From: Burkholderiaceae bacterium
GTDB taxonomy: Bacteria > Pseudomonadota > Gammaproteobacteria > Burkholderiales > Burkholderiaceae_C
Assembly: GCA_028685665.1 (NCBI GenBank)
Contig: JAQUDN010000009.1
Span: 1 to 39,503, forward strand
Length of the DNA: 39,503 nucleotides
Direction: 5' to 3'
Part shown: piece by piece, positions 31,901 through 39,458 of the stretch
Position numbering within the stretch: position 1 is the stretch's first letter
Layout of the letters: the number at the start of each line of letters is the position of its first letter
Program-made: the position numbers and the translations under genes
Notes under the pieces: generated by a model
What the model was told of the DNA's origin: nothing
Database searches by the model: none
The model's input: the letters and a program-made list of their open reading frames with translations, nothing else

Positions 31901-34097
31901 CCAGTGGGTCGCCCACCCCGCCGCGGCCGAACCCCGCGCGCAGGCCTTGCGGGCCCTGCACACGCTCAAGGGCAGTGCGCGCCTGGCCGGGGCCATGCGC
32001 CTGGGCGAGCGGGCCCACCGGCTGGAGTCCCTGGCCGGCCTGAATGCCCTGGCCCTGGAGCCGCTGCTGGCGCATTTCGATCACCTGCAGGCCCATTGCG
32101 AGGCCTTGCGCGCCCCGGTGGAGCCCCCAGCGGGGGCGGTGGGCCCGCCGGGCCCGGGCGGGGCCACGCTGGCCTCCTTGCCGGCCAGCGGTCCGGCCAG
32201 CGCCTGGCCGGGTGCGGGCAACCCGCCTGCGGCCCGGGGCGGGGTTCCCCCGTCGGTGCGGGTGCGGGCGCAGTGGCTGGACCGGCTGGTCGATCAGGCG
32301 GGCGAGGTCATGGTCAGCCGCTCGCGGCTTGAAACCCATCTGGGGCAGTTTCGCGGCGCGCTGACCGACCTTGCCGGCGACCTGGACCGCTTGCGCCAGC
32401 AGCTGCGCGAACTGGATCTGCACGGGGAGTCGCAGCTGCCCTCGCGGGATGCCGCCGCCCCCGGTGCGGCCCCAGGTTTCGATCCGCTGGAATTTGACCG
32501 CTTCACCCGCGTGCAGGAGCTCACCCGCATGATGGCCGAGTCGGTGGACGACCTGACCGCCGTGCAGCACCAGATGCAGGCCACCTTGAAGTCGGCCGAA
32601 GACGAGGGGCTGGTCCATGGGCGCCAGGCGCGCGCCCTGCAGCGTGACCTGCTGCGCACCCGGATGGTGGAGTTCGAGTCCCTGGCCGAGCGCCTGTATG
32701 CCGTGGTGCGCCAGTCGGCCAAGGCCACCGGCAAGCCGATCCGGCTCGATATCACCGGGGGGGCGCTGGAGCTGGACCGGGGCGTGCTCGAACGCATGGC
32801 GCCGGCTTTCGAGCATGTGCTGCGCAACGCCGTGGCGCACGGCATCGAGGCTGCGCATGTGCGCCAGGCGGCAGGCAAGCCCGCCCTGGGGCACATCGCG
32901 GTGGAGGTGCGCCAGGACGGCAGCGAAGTGCGCGTGGCCCTGCGGGACGATGGGGCCGGGCTGGACCTGCCCCGCATCCATGCGAAGGCCCTGGCGCTGG
33001 GCTGGGTGGCCGAAGACACCCCCCTGGACGCGGCCGAGGCCGCCGATTTGATCTGTCTGCCCGGTTTCTCGACCGCGGCCGAGGTGACCGGCCTGGCCGG
33101 GCGGGGCATCGGGCTGGATGTGGTGCGCTCCGAGGTCCATGCCCTGGGCGGACGCGTCGAGGTGGCGTCCGAGGCGGGGCAAGGTTCGGTGTTTCAGCTG
33201 GTGTTTCCGCTGACCACGGCCGTCACCCAGGTCGTCATGCTGCGTGCCGGGCCGCTGACCCTGGGTGTGCCTGCCAACCTGGTCGAGGGCGTGCACCGCC
33301 TGCCGGTGGCCGCTGCCGAGCAGGCCTTGTCGCACGCCGAGGTGGAGGTGGGGGCCGAGCGCCTGCCCTTCTTCCGGGCCAGTGCCTTGCTGCAGTTGCC
33401 GGCGGTCCCGGCGCCAGGCGCGGGAAGGTACCGCCCCTGGGTGGTGGTGCGCAGCGGGCCGCAGCGCATCGCGCTTCTGGTCGATGAAGTGCTGGGCCAC
33501 CAGGAGCTGGTGGTCAAGCCCCTGGGGCCCCAGCTGGCGCGTCTGCCCGGCCTGGCCGGGATGTCGGTGCTGGCCTCGGGGGCCGTGGTGCTGATTTACA
33601 ACCCCGTGGTCTTGGCCAGCACCTATGGCGCGCAGTCCCGTGCGGCGGAGCCGCAGCGAGAGGCGCCCGCCCCGTTGCCCGGGGGGGCCGGCGCCGACGC
33701 GGGCGGGGCGGCGGCGCCGCTGGTGCTGGTGGTGGACGATTCGATCACGGTGCGCCGCGTGACCCAGCGCTTGCTGCGGCGCGAGGGCTACCGGGTGGCC
33801 CTGGCTGCCGACGGGCTGCAGGCGTTGGAGTGCCTTCAGCAGGAGCGCCCCGCCGTGGTTTTGTCCGATATCGAAATGCCGCGCATGGATGGTTTCGAGC
33901 TGGTCCGCCATCTGCGGGCCGAGGCCGCCTGGCAGGGCCTGCCCGTCATCATGATCACCTCGCGCATGGCGGAAAAGCACCGGGACCACGCCATGCAACT
34001 CGGTGCCAACCACTACCTGGGCAAGCCTTATCCTGACGAGGAATTGCTTCGCCTGGTCCGGCATTACGCCAGAATGCACGGTGAAGCGGCGGCTTGA
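28947..34097 (+). CDS. chpA: Hybrid chemotaxis histidine kinase ChpA/PilL
   Basis: Central kinase of the pilus chemosensory system, 1716 residues. The N-terminal ~640 residues are a helical PilL-type region without clear phospho sites. Three phosphotransfer-like domains follow: His692 in FHTLKGSARMVG, His857 in AHSLAGSSATVG and His1005 in LHTLKGSARLAG. Then come the dimerisation/HATPase module (N-box around 1288-1300, HVLRNAVAHGIEAAH; G boxes LRDDGAGLDL and GRGIGLDVV), a CheW-like P5 domain, and a C-terminal receiver with Asp1641 (VVLSDIEMPRMDGFELV). The linkers are rich in Pro, Ala and Gly. It lies 10 bp after pilJ. The long open frame on the opposite strand is a high-G+C shadow. Confidence 0.95.
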   Translation: MADVQTTLSLSTADGPPVAGWAAPAPDLAPLAWVLDALRASLDGAVQSLRLAAQGPEGGTASGPLQHRASRALQQARGVLEMVGMGAVAPLLRSAQAVVQQGIDRSEPCSAAAISTLEQACLALVDYLEAVLAGQPVSPVALFLPYREVQALAGNARVQPTDLWPLDRARHRPPALGLEPPASASPLPCGPEVRARLDAAVLDLVRTGDAEAAGRLCATCLGLAVSQTAPAVRSFWVLCAGFFEALATGLVPVDVYVKRVASRVLMQYTPLAQGDPEIPDRLWQDLLFYCAQAPVPGPDTGPQAALQPALQAVRQAFALGPHRPVDYGVASFGRFAPALLAQARQWIAVLAEQWSALARGEAGPARSGLPPWEPLGEALSALHPGGDRLVQALGRAVDRSVQSGEPPSPALALEGATVMLYLQSHLQALEWHEAPLAQRAAHLSERLDAVAAGAEPEPLADWVAALYRQVSDRQTRAALVRELRGTLDTIENALDAFVRNPLDPAVLGPALAPVAQMQGVLSVLGLDQPALALAHLRASVERLRAQAVPASQQASTIDTLGHNLAALRFLLDLLRYQEALAHELLVFDPALGELRTVTAQERRRLRAATQAGALPAVAAGLRDAAWAEPVQAPDAAVPAPGSTPLDETDQALLHLFLDEAREVVVDGMSAIAVLEEGVSRADEPAQLRRAFHTLKGSARMVGLDDFGEAAWAFEQLLQPLTDTGQPLPVGLLVLCADALHALNHWAENLAAGRPGGWPAALFREAAQALSTEGRPVRLVKPEACSPPGEEHSPAPAEAPALPAAGGPGTGALRVSQPLWDVFQDEAGAWSRGLLETLQDWSLQRGVPLPDLAVRLAHSLAGSSATVGCLGLSQLARALEQALQHLRPGSAATEAEARVQLPLLVAAAEELRRLLPPSAVGVHPEPDPQRLAALRQISLGVPEDPGLAEDPLDADLDAVDAPDPDLFPVFQEEAAELLPRLGTALRQWVAHPAAAEPRAQALRALHTLKGSARLAGAMRLGERAHRLESLAGLNALALEPLLAHFDHLQAHCEALRAPVEPPAGAVGPPGPGGATLASLPASGPASAWPGAGNPPAARGGVPPSVRVRAQWLDRLVDQAGEVMVSRSRLETHLGQFRGALTDLAGDLDRLRQQLRELDLHGESQLPSRDAAAPGAAPGFDPLEFDRFTRVQELTRMMAESVDDLTAVQHQMQATLKSAEDEGLVHGRQARALQRDLLRTRMVEFESLAERLYAVVRQSAKATGKPIRLDITGGALELDRGVLERMAPAFEHVLRNAVAHGIEAAHVRQAAGKPALGHIAVEVRQDGSEVRVALRDDGAGLDLPRIHAKALALGWVAEDTPLDAAEAADLICLPGFSTAAEVTGLAGRGIGLDVVRSEVHALGGRVEVASEAGQGSVFQLVFPLTTAVTQVVMLRAGPLTLGVPANLVEGVHRLPVAAAEQALSHAEVEVGAERLPFFRASALLQLPAVPAPGAGRYRPWVVVRSGPQRIALLVDEVLGHQELVVKPLGPQLARLPGLAGMSVLASGAVVLIYNPVVLASTYGAQSRAAEPQREAPAPLPGGAGADAGGAAAPLVLVVDDSITVRRVTQRLLRREGYRVALAADGLQALECLQQERPAVVLSDIEMPRMDGFELVRHLRAEAAWQGLPVIMITSRMAEKHRDHAMQLGANHYLGKPYPDEELLRLVRHYARMHGEAAA

Positions 34098-34179
34098 AGC
34101 GCTGCTCCGCGCCCGTCCGGGGTGAGGGCGGTGCGCCTTCACCCTTTGATCCCCGCACAGAGCCAAGGAGACTCACGCC

Positions 34180-35331
34180 ATGGAGCACACCATCATCACG
34201 GCAGCGGACGACCGCCTCCTGACCTACCTGGCCCAGATGGCCCGGGATGGCGCGTCCGATCTGTTCTTGCTTGCCGGTGCCCCGGCCACATTCAAGCGCC
34301 AGGGGGTCTTCACGCCCCTGGCCCATCCGCCCCTGAGCGGAGAGGAAATCCGCACGCTCGCCTACTCGATCATGCGCAAGGAGCAGATCACGGAGTTCGT
34401 GGAAACCAAGGAGTGCGACCTTTCCTACCAGATGGGGACGGTGGGGCGTTTCCGGGTCAATGTCCATTTGCAGCGCGGGCAGGTCGGCATGGTGGTCCGG
34501 CATGTGGTGTCGAATATCCCCTCCCTGGAGCAACTGGGCCTGCCGCCCGTGCTCAAGCAACTGGCGTTTCTCAAAAGCGGGCTGGTGCTCACCGTGGGGG
34601 CGGCCGGTTCGGGCAAGACCACCTCGCTGGCCGCCATGCTCAACTACCGCAACGCCCACACCACCGGCCACATCCTGACCATCGAAGACCCGATCGAGTA
34701 CCTGCACGCGCACCAGCAGTCGCTGGTGACGCAGCGCGAGGTCGGGCTGGACACCCAGTCCTACGACGAGGCCCTGCGCCGCGCCATGCGCGAGGCCCCC
34801 AATGTGATCATGATTGGTGAAATCCGCGACCGCCTGACCATGCAGCACGCGCTGCACTACGCCGAGTCGGGGCATCTGTGCGTCTCGACCCTGCACGCCA
34901 GCAATGCCAGCCAGGCGGTGCAGCGCATCCTGAATTTCTTCCCCGAAACAGCCCACCGGCAGCTGCTGATGGACCTCTCGCTCAACCTCAAGGCCGTGGT
35001 GGCCCAGCGCCTGGTCAAGTCGGTCCAGGGCCAGCTGGTGCCGGCCCTGGAGATCATGCTGCAGACGCCGTATGTGTCCGAGCTGATCCAGCAGGGCAAG
35101 ATCGACGAGGTCAACACCGCCATCGTGCGCCGCGACGGGGAGGGCATGTGCACTTTTGACCAGTCGTTGTATGCGCTGTACGAGGCGGGCACGCTGTCCG
35201 CCGAAGAGACCCTGGCGCACGCCGACAACCGCACCGATGTGGCCCTGCGCATGCGTTTGGCCACGGGCGCGCCGCTCGGGGTGGCGGGCATGGAGGTCGC
35301 TCCTCCCGCGCCCGGGGCTGCGCGGATCTGA
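34180..35331 (+). CDS. pilU: Type IV pilus retraction ATPase PilU
   Basis: PilT-family hexameric ATPase that helps pull in type IV pili. The 383 residues show the N-terminal SDLFLLAGAPATFKRQGVFT, Walker A VGAAGSGKTTSLAAML, the Asp box ILTIEDPIEYLH, Walker B-like NVIMIGEIRDRLTMQHALHY and the His box STLHASNASQAVQRILNFFP. The extended C-terminus with LSLNLKAVVAQRLV and EGMCTFDQSLYALYEAGTLS fits PilU rather than PilT. AAGGAG lies upstream of the ATG. It follows chpA by 82 bp in the same direction and is convergent with the photolyase gene, only 12 bp apart. Confidence 0.93.
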   Translation: MEHTIITAADDRLLTYLAQMARDGASDLFLLAGAPATFKRQGVFTPLAHPPLSGEEIRTLAYSIMRKEQITEFVETKECDLSYQMGTVGRFRVNVHLQRGQVGMVVRHVVSNIPSLEQLGLPPVLKQLAFLKSGLVLTVGAAGSGKTTSLAAMLNYRNAHTTGHILTIEDPIEYLHAHQQSLVTQREVGLDTQSYDEALRRAMREAPNVIMIGEIRDRLTMQHALHYAESGHLCVSTLHASNASQAVQRILNFFPETAHRQLLMDLSLNLKAVVAQRLVKSVQGQLVPALEIMLQTPYVSELIQQGKIDEVNTAIVRRDGEGMCTFDQSLYALYEAGTLSAEETLAHADNRTDVALRMRLATGAPLGVAGMEVAPPAPGAARI

Positions 35332-35343
35332 GCGGCCCTGCGT

Positions 35344-36810
35344 CTATCCCGCTTTGACCACGGCGTAGCGCTGCAGGGTGCGCTGCCGGGCCGTGTCGTG
35401 GTCCACCACCGGAAGCGGGTAGTCCTGGCCCAGCACCACGCCGGCCTCGTGCAGTTCCAGGGGCTTGGCCAGCCAGGGGGTGTGCAGCGCGGCATCGGGC
35501 AGGCCGGCCAGCTGCGGCAGGTAGCGGCGGATGAACTTGCCCTGGGCATCGAACTTCTGGCTCTGGCTGACCGGGTTGAAGATCCGGAAATACGGCTGGG
35601 CATCGCAGCCGCTGGAGCTGGCCCATTGCCAGCCGCCATTGTTGGCCGCCAGGTCAAAGTCGTTGAGCTTTTCGGCAAAGTAGCGCTCGCCCCAGCGCCA
35701 GTCGATCCCCAAGTCCTTCACCAGAAAACTCGCCACCACCATGCGCAGGCGGTTGTGCATATAGCCGGTCTGGTTGAGCTGGGCCATGGCTGCATCGACC
35801 AGCGGGTAGCCGGTGCGGCCTTCGCACCAGGCCTGGAACAGGGCCTCTGCGGGCGGGCCGCTTTCCCAGGCGATCGCGTCGTAGGCGGGCTTGAAGCTGT
35901 GTTCGACCACCTGGGGATGGTGGGCCAGGATCTGGAAATAAAAATCGCGCCAGATCAGCTCGTTCAGCCAGGTGCTGGCCCCGGGCTGGCCGGTCAAGGA
36001 CAGCGCGTGGGCCGTGCGCGCAAGCAGGCGCGGAGAAATGGTGCCAAAGCGCAGGTGCACGCTGAGGTAGCTGGGGCCCTTGATGGCCGGAAAATCGCGC
36101 GCCTCCTGGTAGCGTTCGATGCGCTCCAGGAAGTCCTCGAACAGCTGCTGCGCTCCGCTGCTGCCGGTGGGCAGCCGCAACGGGGACAGCGGGGTGGGGT
36201 CGCACCCCAGCGCCTGCAGTGAGGGCACGGGCGCGTTCTGGCCTGCGGGGCGGGGTGCCAGCCGGTGGGCGTAGCGCTCCACCGGGTAGCTTTGCAGGTA
36301 GAAGGCGTTGATCTTGCGCAGCCAGGCATTTTTATAGGGCGTGAACACGCTGTAGGGCTTGCCCGCCAGGGTCAGCACCTCGTCGCGCTCCAGCAGCGTG
36401 TGGTCCTTGAAGGTGTGAAAGGCCCGCCCCTGCGCCGCCAGCCGGGTGCGCACCTGGGCATCGCGCGCCAGGGCCTGGGGTTCGTCGTCGTGGTTGGTGA
36501 AGACCGCCTGCACGCCCAGCGCTTCGGCCAGGGCGGGGACGGCCTCGCCGGCCACGGCGTGCGAGACGATCAGGCCCCCCTCGGCCTGGCCGGACTGCCG
36601 GCGCAGCGCGGCGTCCAGCTCCACCAGCGCCTCGCGGATGAACGCCACCCGCCGGTCGGCGCGGGGCAGGGGATCGAGAATGGCGCGATCGAAGACAAAC
36701 ACGCAGTGCACTTGCTGGCACTGGCGCAGCGCGTGGTAGAGCGCGGCATGGTCGCTGGCGCGCAGGTCGCGGCGGAACCAGACGAGGCCACAGGCGTAAG
36801 AGGGCTCCAT
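35344..36810 (-). CDS. phrB: Deoxyribodipyrimidine photolyase (class I, PhrB-type)
   Basis: Light-driven repair of cyclobutane pyrimidine dimers. The 488 residues comprise the N-terminal antenna-binding domain (GLVWFRRDLRASDHAAL) and the C-terminal FAD domain (LSVHLRFGTISPRL, LIWRDFYFQILAHHP, and NNGGWQWASSSGCDAQPYFR with the active-site and electron-transfer tryptophans). I start at the ATG at 36810, which begins MEPSYACGLVWFRRDL; the open frame runs on to 37425 but that part is antisense to yqgE. It is divergent from yqgE with only 21 bp between the start codons. Confidence 0.97.
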   Translation of the reverse strand: MEPSYACGLVWFRRDLRASDHAALYHALRQCQQVHCVFVFDRAILDPLPRADRRVAFIREALVELDAALRRQSGQAEGGLIVSHAVAGEAVPALAEALGVQAVFTNHDDEPQALARDAQVRTRLAAQGRAFHTFKDHTLLERDEVLTLAGKPYSVFTPYKNAWLRKINAFYLQSYPVERYAHRLAPRPAGQNAPVPSLQALGCDPTPLSPLRLPTGSSGAQQLFEDFLERIERYQEARDFPAIKGPSYLSVHLRFGTISPRLLARTAHALSLTGQPGASTWLNELIWRDFYFQILAHHPQVVEHSFKPAYDAIAWESGPPAEALFQAWCEGRTGYPLVDAAMAQLNQTGYMHNRLRMVVASFLVKDLGIDWRWGERYFAEKLNDFDLAANNGGWQWASSSGCDAQPYFRIFNPVSQSQKFDAQGKFIRRYLPQLAGLPDAALHTPWLAKPLELHEAGVVLGQDYPLPVVDHDTARQRTLQRYAVVKAG

Positions 36811-36819
36811 GATCACCGT

Positions 36820-36825
36820 TAAAAT
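36820..36825 (+). promoter_or_regulatory. Probable -10 element directly before yqgE
   Basis: TAAAAT ends 6 bp before the yqgE ATG at 36832, giving a predicted transcription start at the start codon. It lies in the 21-bp gap between the divergent phrB and yqgE starts. Confidence 0.4.
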
Positions 36826-36831
36826 TGAGAA

Positions 36832-37431
36832 ATGAGTTCCGATTCTGCGCCCATCAATCTGACGCACCATTTCCTGATTGCCATGCCCGGTCTCGAAGAT
36901 GCGTCTTTCGCGCGCAGCGTGGTGTACCTGTGCGAACACAGCCAGCGCGGTGCCCTGGGACTGATCATCAACAAGCCCAGCGACATCAGCCTGAAGGCCC
37001 TTTTCGACAAGGTCGATCTGGCGCTGCAGCGCGACGACCTGCGCCATGCGCCGGTTTTTCAGGGCGGCCCCGTGCAGACCGAGCGCGGCTTTGTGCTGCA
37101 CGAGCCCGTGCTGCTCGATCCGCCCCAGACCGAGGAGTCGGTTTACGCCTCCACCATGACCATTCCCGGCGGGCTGGAGATGACCACCTCCAAGGACGTG
37201 CTCGAAGCCCTGTCCACGGGGGGCGGGCCGCGCAAGGTCCTGGTCACCCTGGGCTACTCGTCCTGGGGCGAGGGCCAGCTGGAATCCGAACTCGCTGAAA
37301 ACAGCTGGCTGACCGTGGAGGCCGATCTGTCGGTGATCTTCGACACGCCCGTGGCCGAGCGCTATGACCGGGCGCTGTCCCTGCTGGGGCTCCAGGCCTG
37401 GATGCTCTCGCCCGAGGCGGGGCACGCATGA
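36832..37431 (+). CDS. yqgE: YqgE/AlgH family protein
   Basis: Conserved 199-residue cytoplasmic protein of unknown biochemical role (UPF0301). It has the family start LTHHFLIAMPGLEDASFARS, the segment YLCEHSQRGALGLIINKPSD, the FQGGPVQTERGFVLH motif and the VLVTLGYSSWGEGQLESEL signature, so membership is clear. AlgH was once linked to alginate control in Pseudomonas. It is the first gene of yqgE-ruvX-pyrR-pyrB; its stop overlaps the ruvX ATG by four bases (ATGA). Confidence 0.95.
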   Translation: MSSDSAPINLTHHFLIAMPGLEDASFARSVVYLCEHSQRGALGLIINKPSDISLKALFDKVDLALQRDDLRHAPVFQGGPVQTERGFVLHEPVLLDPPQTEESVYASTMTIPGGLEMTTSKDVLEALSTGGGPRKVLVTLGYSSWGEGQLESELAENSWLTVEADLSVIFDTPVAERYDRALSLLGLQAWMLSPEAGHA

Positions 37432-37847
37432 GCGGTTTGCCTGCCCAGCCTGCGGTTCCCGCGCATTTCCAGACCTTTCTTGCTTTCGATTTCGGCCTCA
37501 AGCGCACGGGGGTGGCCACAGGCAACCGCCTGCTGGGCACGGCCAGCCCGCAAGAGACCATCAAGGCCGAGGGCGATGCCCGCTTTGCCCAGGTGGCGCA
37601 GCGCATCCGTGACTGGCAGCCCGATGCCCTGGTGATCGGCGTGCCCTTTCACCCCGACGGGGCCCGCCACGAGAACACCGAGCGTGCCCTCAAGTTCGGC
37701 CGCCAGCTGCGCGGGCGCTTTGGCCTGCCGGTCTTCGAGGTGGACGAGCGCTACAGCACCACCGAGGCCCTGGCCAGCGGCGCGCGCGATGCCGATGCCG
37801 CTTCGGCCTGCATCATCCTGGAACAGTTTTTGAGGAGCCTGCCATGA
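37428..37847 (+). CDS. ruvX: Putative Holliday-junction resolvase / 16S rRNA processing nuclease RuvX (YqgF)
   Basis: RNase H-fold nuclease that takes part in pre-16S rRNA 5'-end maturation and was proposed to cut Holliday junctions. The 139 residues show the first catalytic Asp in FLAFDFGLKRTGVATG, the VIGVPFHPDG strand, the Glu in FEVDERYSTTEA and the last Asp in ARDADAASACIILEQFL. The start comes from ATGA overlap with yqgE; its stop overlaps pyrR by four bases, so the three genes are translationally coupled. Confidence 0.95.
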   Translation: MSGLPAQPAVPAHFQTFLAFDFGLKRTGVATGNRLLGTASPQETIKAEGDARFAQVAQRIRDWQPDALVIGVPFHPDGARHENTERALKFGRQLRGRFGLPVFEVDERYSTTEALASGARDADAASACIILEQFLRSLP

Positions 37848-38368
37848 GTACCCCGCACACCGCACCGGCTGCTGGCAGCCTGGTGCTGGACGCCGAAGCC
37901 CTGTACCGCGAGCTGCTGCGCGGCGTGCGCAGCCTGCAGACCGCCTCGACCCGCCTGGTCGGCGTGGCCTCGGGCGGCGCCTGGCTGGCCGAGCGGCTGC
38001 AGCAGGACCTGGGCTTGCCCGGGGTGCCGGGCGTGCTGTCGTCGGCCCTGCACCGCGACGACTTTGCCCAGCGCGGCCTGGCCAGCAGCGCGCAGACCAC
38101 GCTGCCCTTTGACGTCAATGGGGCCGACATTCTGGTGCTCGACGATGTGCTCTACACCGGCCGCACCCTGCGCGCAGTGCTCAACGAGCTGTTCGACTAC
38201 GGCCGTCCCGCCAGCGTGCGCCTGGCCGTGCTGGTGGACCGCGGAGGGCGCCAGTTGCCGGTGCAGGCCGACTTTGCCGCGGCCCGCATCGCCTTGCCTG
38301 CATCCCGCTCCCTGGCGTTGGCGCGCGATGCGGCCGGCGCCTTCCAATTCCAAGTTCAGGAGGTCTGA
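37844..38368 (+). CDS. pyrR: PyrR: pyrimidine regulator / uracil phosphoribosyltransferase homologue
   Basis: Phosphoribosyltransferase-fold protein that in Gram-positive bacteria binds pyr mRNA and also makes UMP from uracil. The 174 residues include the N-terminal [16 protein letters not shown] and the PRPP-binding motif [21 protein letters not shown], followed by [20 protein letters not shown]. It is coupled to ruvX and lies 2 bp upstream of pyrB. I see no pyr-type attenuator hairpin before pyrB, so an RNA-binding role here is doubtful; the enzyme activity is more likely. Confidence 0.94.
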   Translation: MSTPHTAPAAGSLVLDAEALYRELLRGVRSLQTASTRLVGVASGGAWLAERLQQDLGLPGVPGVLSSALHRDDFAQRGLASSAQTTLPFDVNGADILVLDDVLYTGRTLRAVLNELFDYGRPASVRLAVLVDRGGRQLPVQADFAAARIALPASRSLALARDAAGAFQFQVQEV

Positions 38369-38370
38369 CC

Positions 38371-39333
38371 GTGCTGCACAAGCGCAACCCCCAACTCAAT
38401 ACCCACGGCGAGCTCTTGCATCTGCTGTCCATCGAAGGCCTGCCCCGTGACATCCTCACGCACATCCTCGATACCGCCGCCAACTTCGTCAGCGTGAGCG
38501 ACCGCGAGGTCAAGAAAGTCCCCCTGCTGCGCGGTAAAAGCGTGTTCAACCTGTTCTTCGAGAACAGCACCCGCACCCGCACCACCTTTGAAATCGCGGC
38601 CAAGCGCCTGTCGGCCGATGTCTTCAACCTCGACATCGCCCGCAGCTCGGCCAGCAAGGGCGAGTCGCTGCTGGACACCATTGCCAACCTCAGCGCCATG
38701 GCCGCCGACATCTTCGTGGTGCGCCACAGCGAGTCGGGCGCGCCCTACCTGATTGCCCAGCATGTGGCGCCCCATGTGCATGTGGTCAATGCGGGCGACG
38801 GCCGCCATGCCCACCCCACCCAGGGGCTGCTGGACATGTACACCATCCGGCACTACAAAAAAGACTTCAGCCAGCTCACCGTGGCCATCGTGGGCGACGT
38901 GCTGCACTCGCGCGTGGCGCGTTCCGACATCCATGCCCTGACCACCCTGGGCGCAGCTGAAGTGCGGGTGGTCGGCCCGCGCACCCTGGTGCCTTCGGAC
39001 CTGACCCACATGGGCGTGCGCGTGTGCCACACCCTCGAAGAGGGCATCAAGGATGCCGACGTGGTCATCACCCTGCGCCTGCAGAACGAGCGCATGAGCG
39101 GCGCGCTGCTGCCGTCGAGCCAGGAGTATTTCAAGAGCTTCGGCCTGACCCCCGAGAAGCTGCAGCTGGCCAAGCCCGACGCCATCGTCATGCACCCCGG
39201 GCCGATCAACCGCGGCGTGGAGATCGACTCCGCCGTGGTCGACGGCCCGCAAAGCGTGATCCTGCCGCAGGTGACCTTCGGCATCGCCGTGCGCATGGCG
39301 GTCATGGGCATCGTGGCCGGAAACGAAGCGTGA
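38371..39333 (+). CDS. pyrB: Aspartate carbamoyltransferase catalytic subunit PyrB
   Basis: Makes carbamoyl-aspartate, the first committed step of pyrimidine synthesis. The 320-residue protein has the carbamoyl-phosphate site [20 protein letters not shown], the loop with [24 protein letters not shown] and the aspartate site [13 protein letters not shown]. The start is GTG at 38371, with AGGAGG at 38357-38362 upstream inside the pyrR end. No pyrI-type regulatory subunit is seen. The next gene, expected to be a pyrC-type dihydroorotase, would begin beyond the window. Confidence 0.97.
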   Translation: MLHKRNPQLNTHGELLHLLSIEGLPRDILTHILDTAANFVSVSDREVKKVPLLRGKSVFNLFFENSTRTRTTFEIAAKRLSADVFNLDIARSSASKGESLLDTIANLSAMAADIFVVRHSESGAPYLIAQHVAPHVHVVNAGDGRHAHPTQGLLDMYTIRHYKKDFSQLTVAIVGDVLHSRVARSDIHALTTLGAAEVRVVGPRTLVPSDLTHMGVRVCHTLEEGIKDADVVITLRLQNERMSGALLPSSQEYFKSFGLTPEKLQLAKPDAIVMHPGPINRGVEIDSAVVDGPQSVILPQVTFGIAVRMAVMGIVAGNEA

Positions 39334-39354
39334 CCGCCCTGAGCCGCTGCGCGC

Positions 39355-39374
39355 CCTTCCCCCCCGGGGGAAGG
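39355..39374. repeat. G/C-rich hairpin after pyrB
   Basis: CCTTCCCCC (39355-39363) and GGGGGAAGG (39366-39374) form a nine-base inverted repeat 21 bp past the stop. No T-run follows, so efficient termination is unlikely and read-through to a downstream gene is possible. Confidence 0.6.
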
Positions 39375-39458
39375 CCGTCCGTCTCCCAAGGAAGCCGGTT
39401 CCACGGCGGCCCTCGCAGGGCCTGTGCCACAGGGCGGGCGGTGGCCGCCTCGCCGCTT

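Noticed and set aside
28923-34166. A 1747-codon open frame on the minus strand opposite chpA
   Set aside because: It is antisense to a well-supported kinase gene, has Gln/Gly/Arg/His-rich sequence without domains, and is explained by high G+C codon bias. The same holds for the long plus-strand frames over purH (9727-11634) and the ABC transporter (6041-7492).
36811-37425. N-terminal extension of the photolyase to 37425
   Set aside because: It is antisense to yqgE, and the photolyase domain starts exactly at the ATG at 36810.
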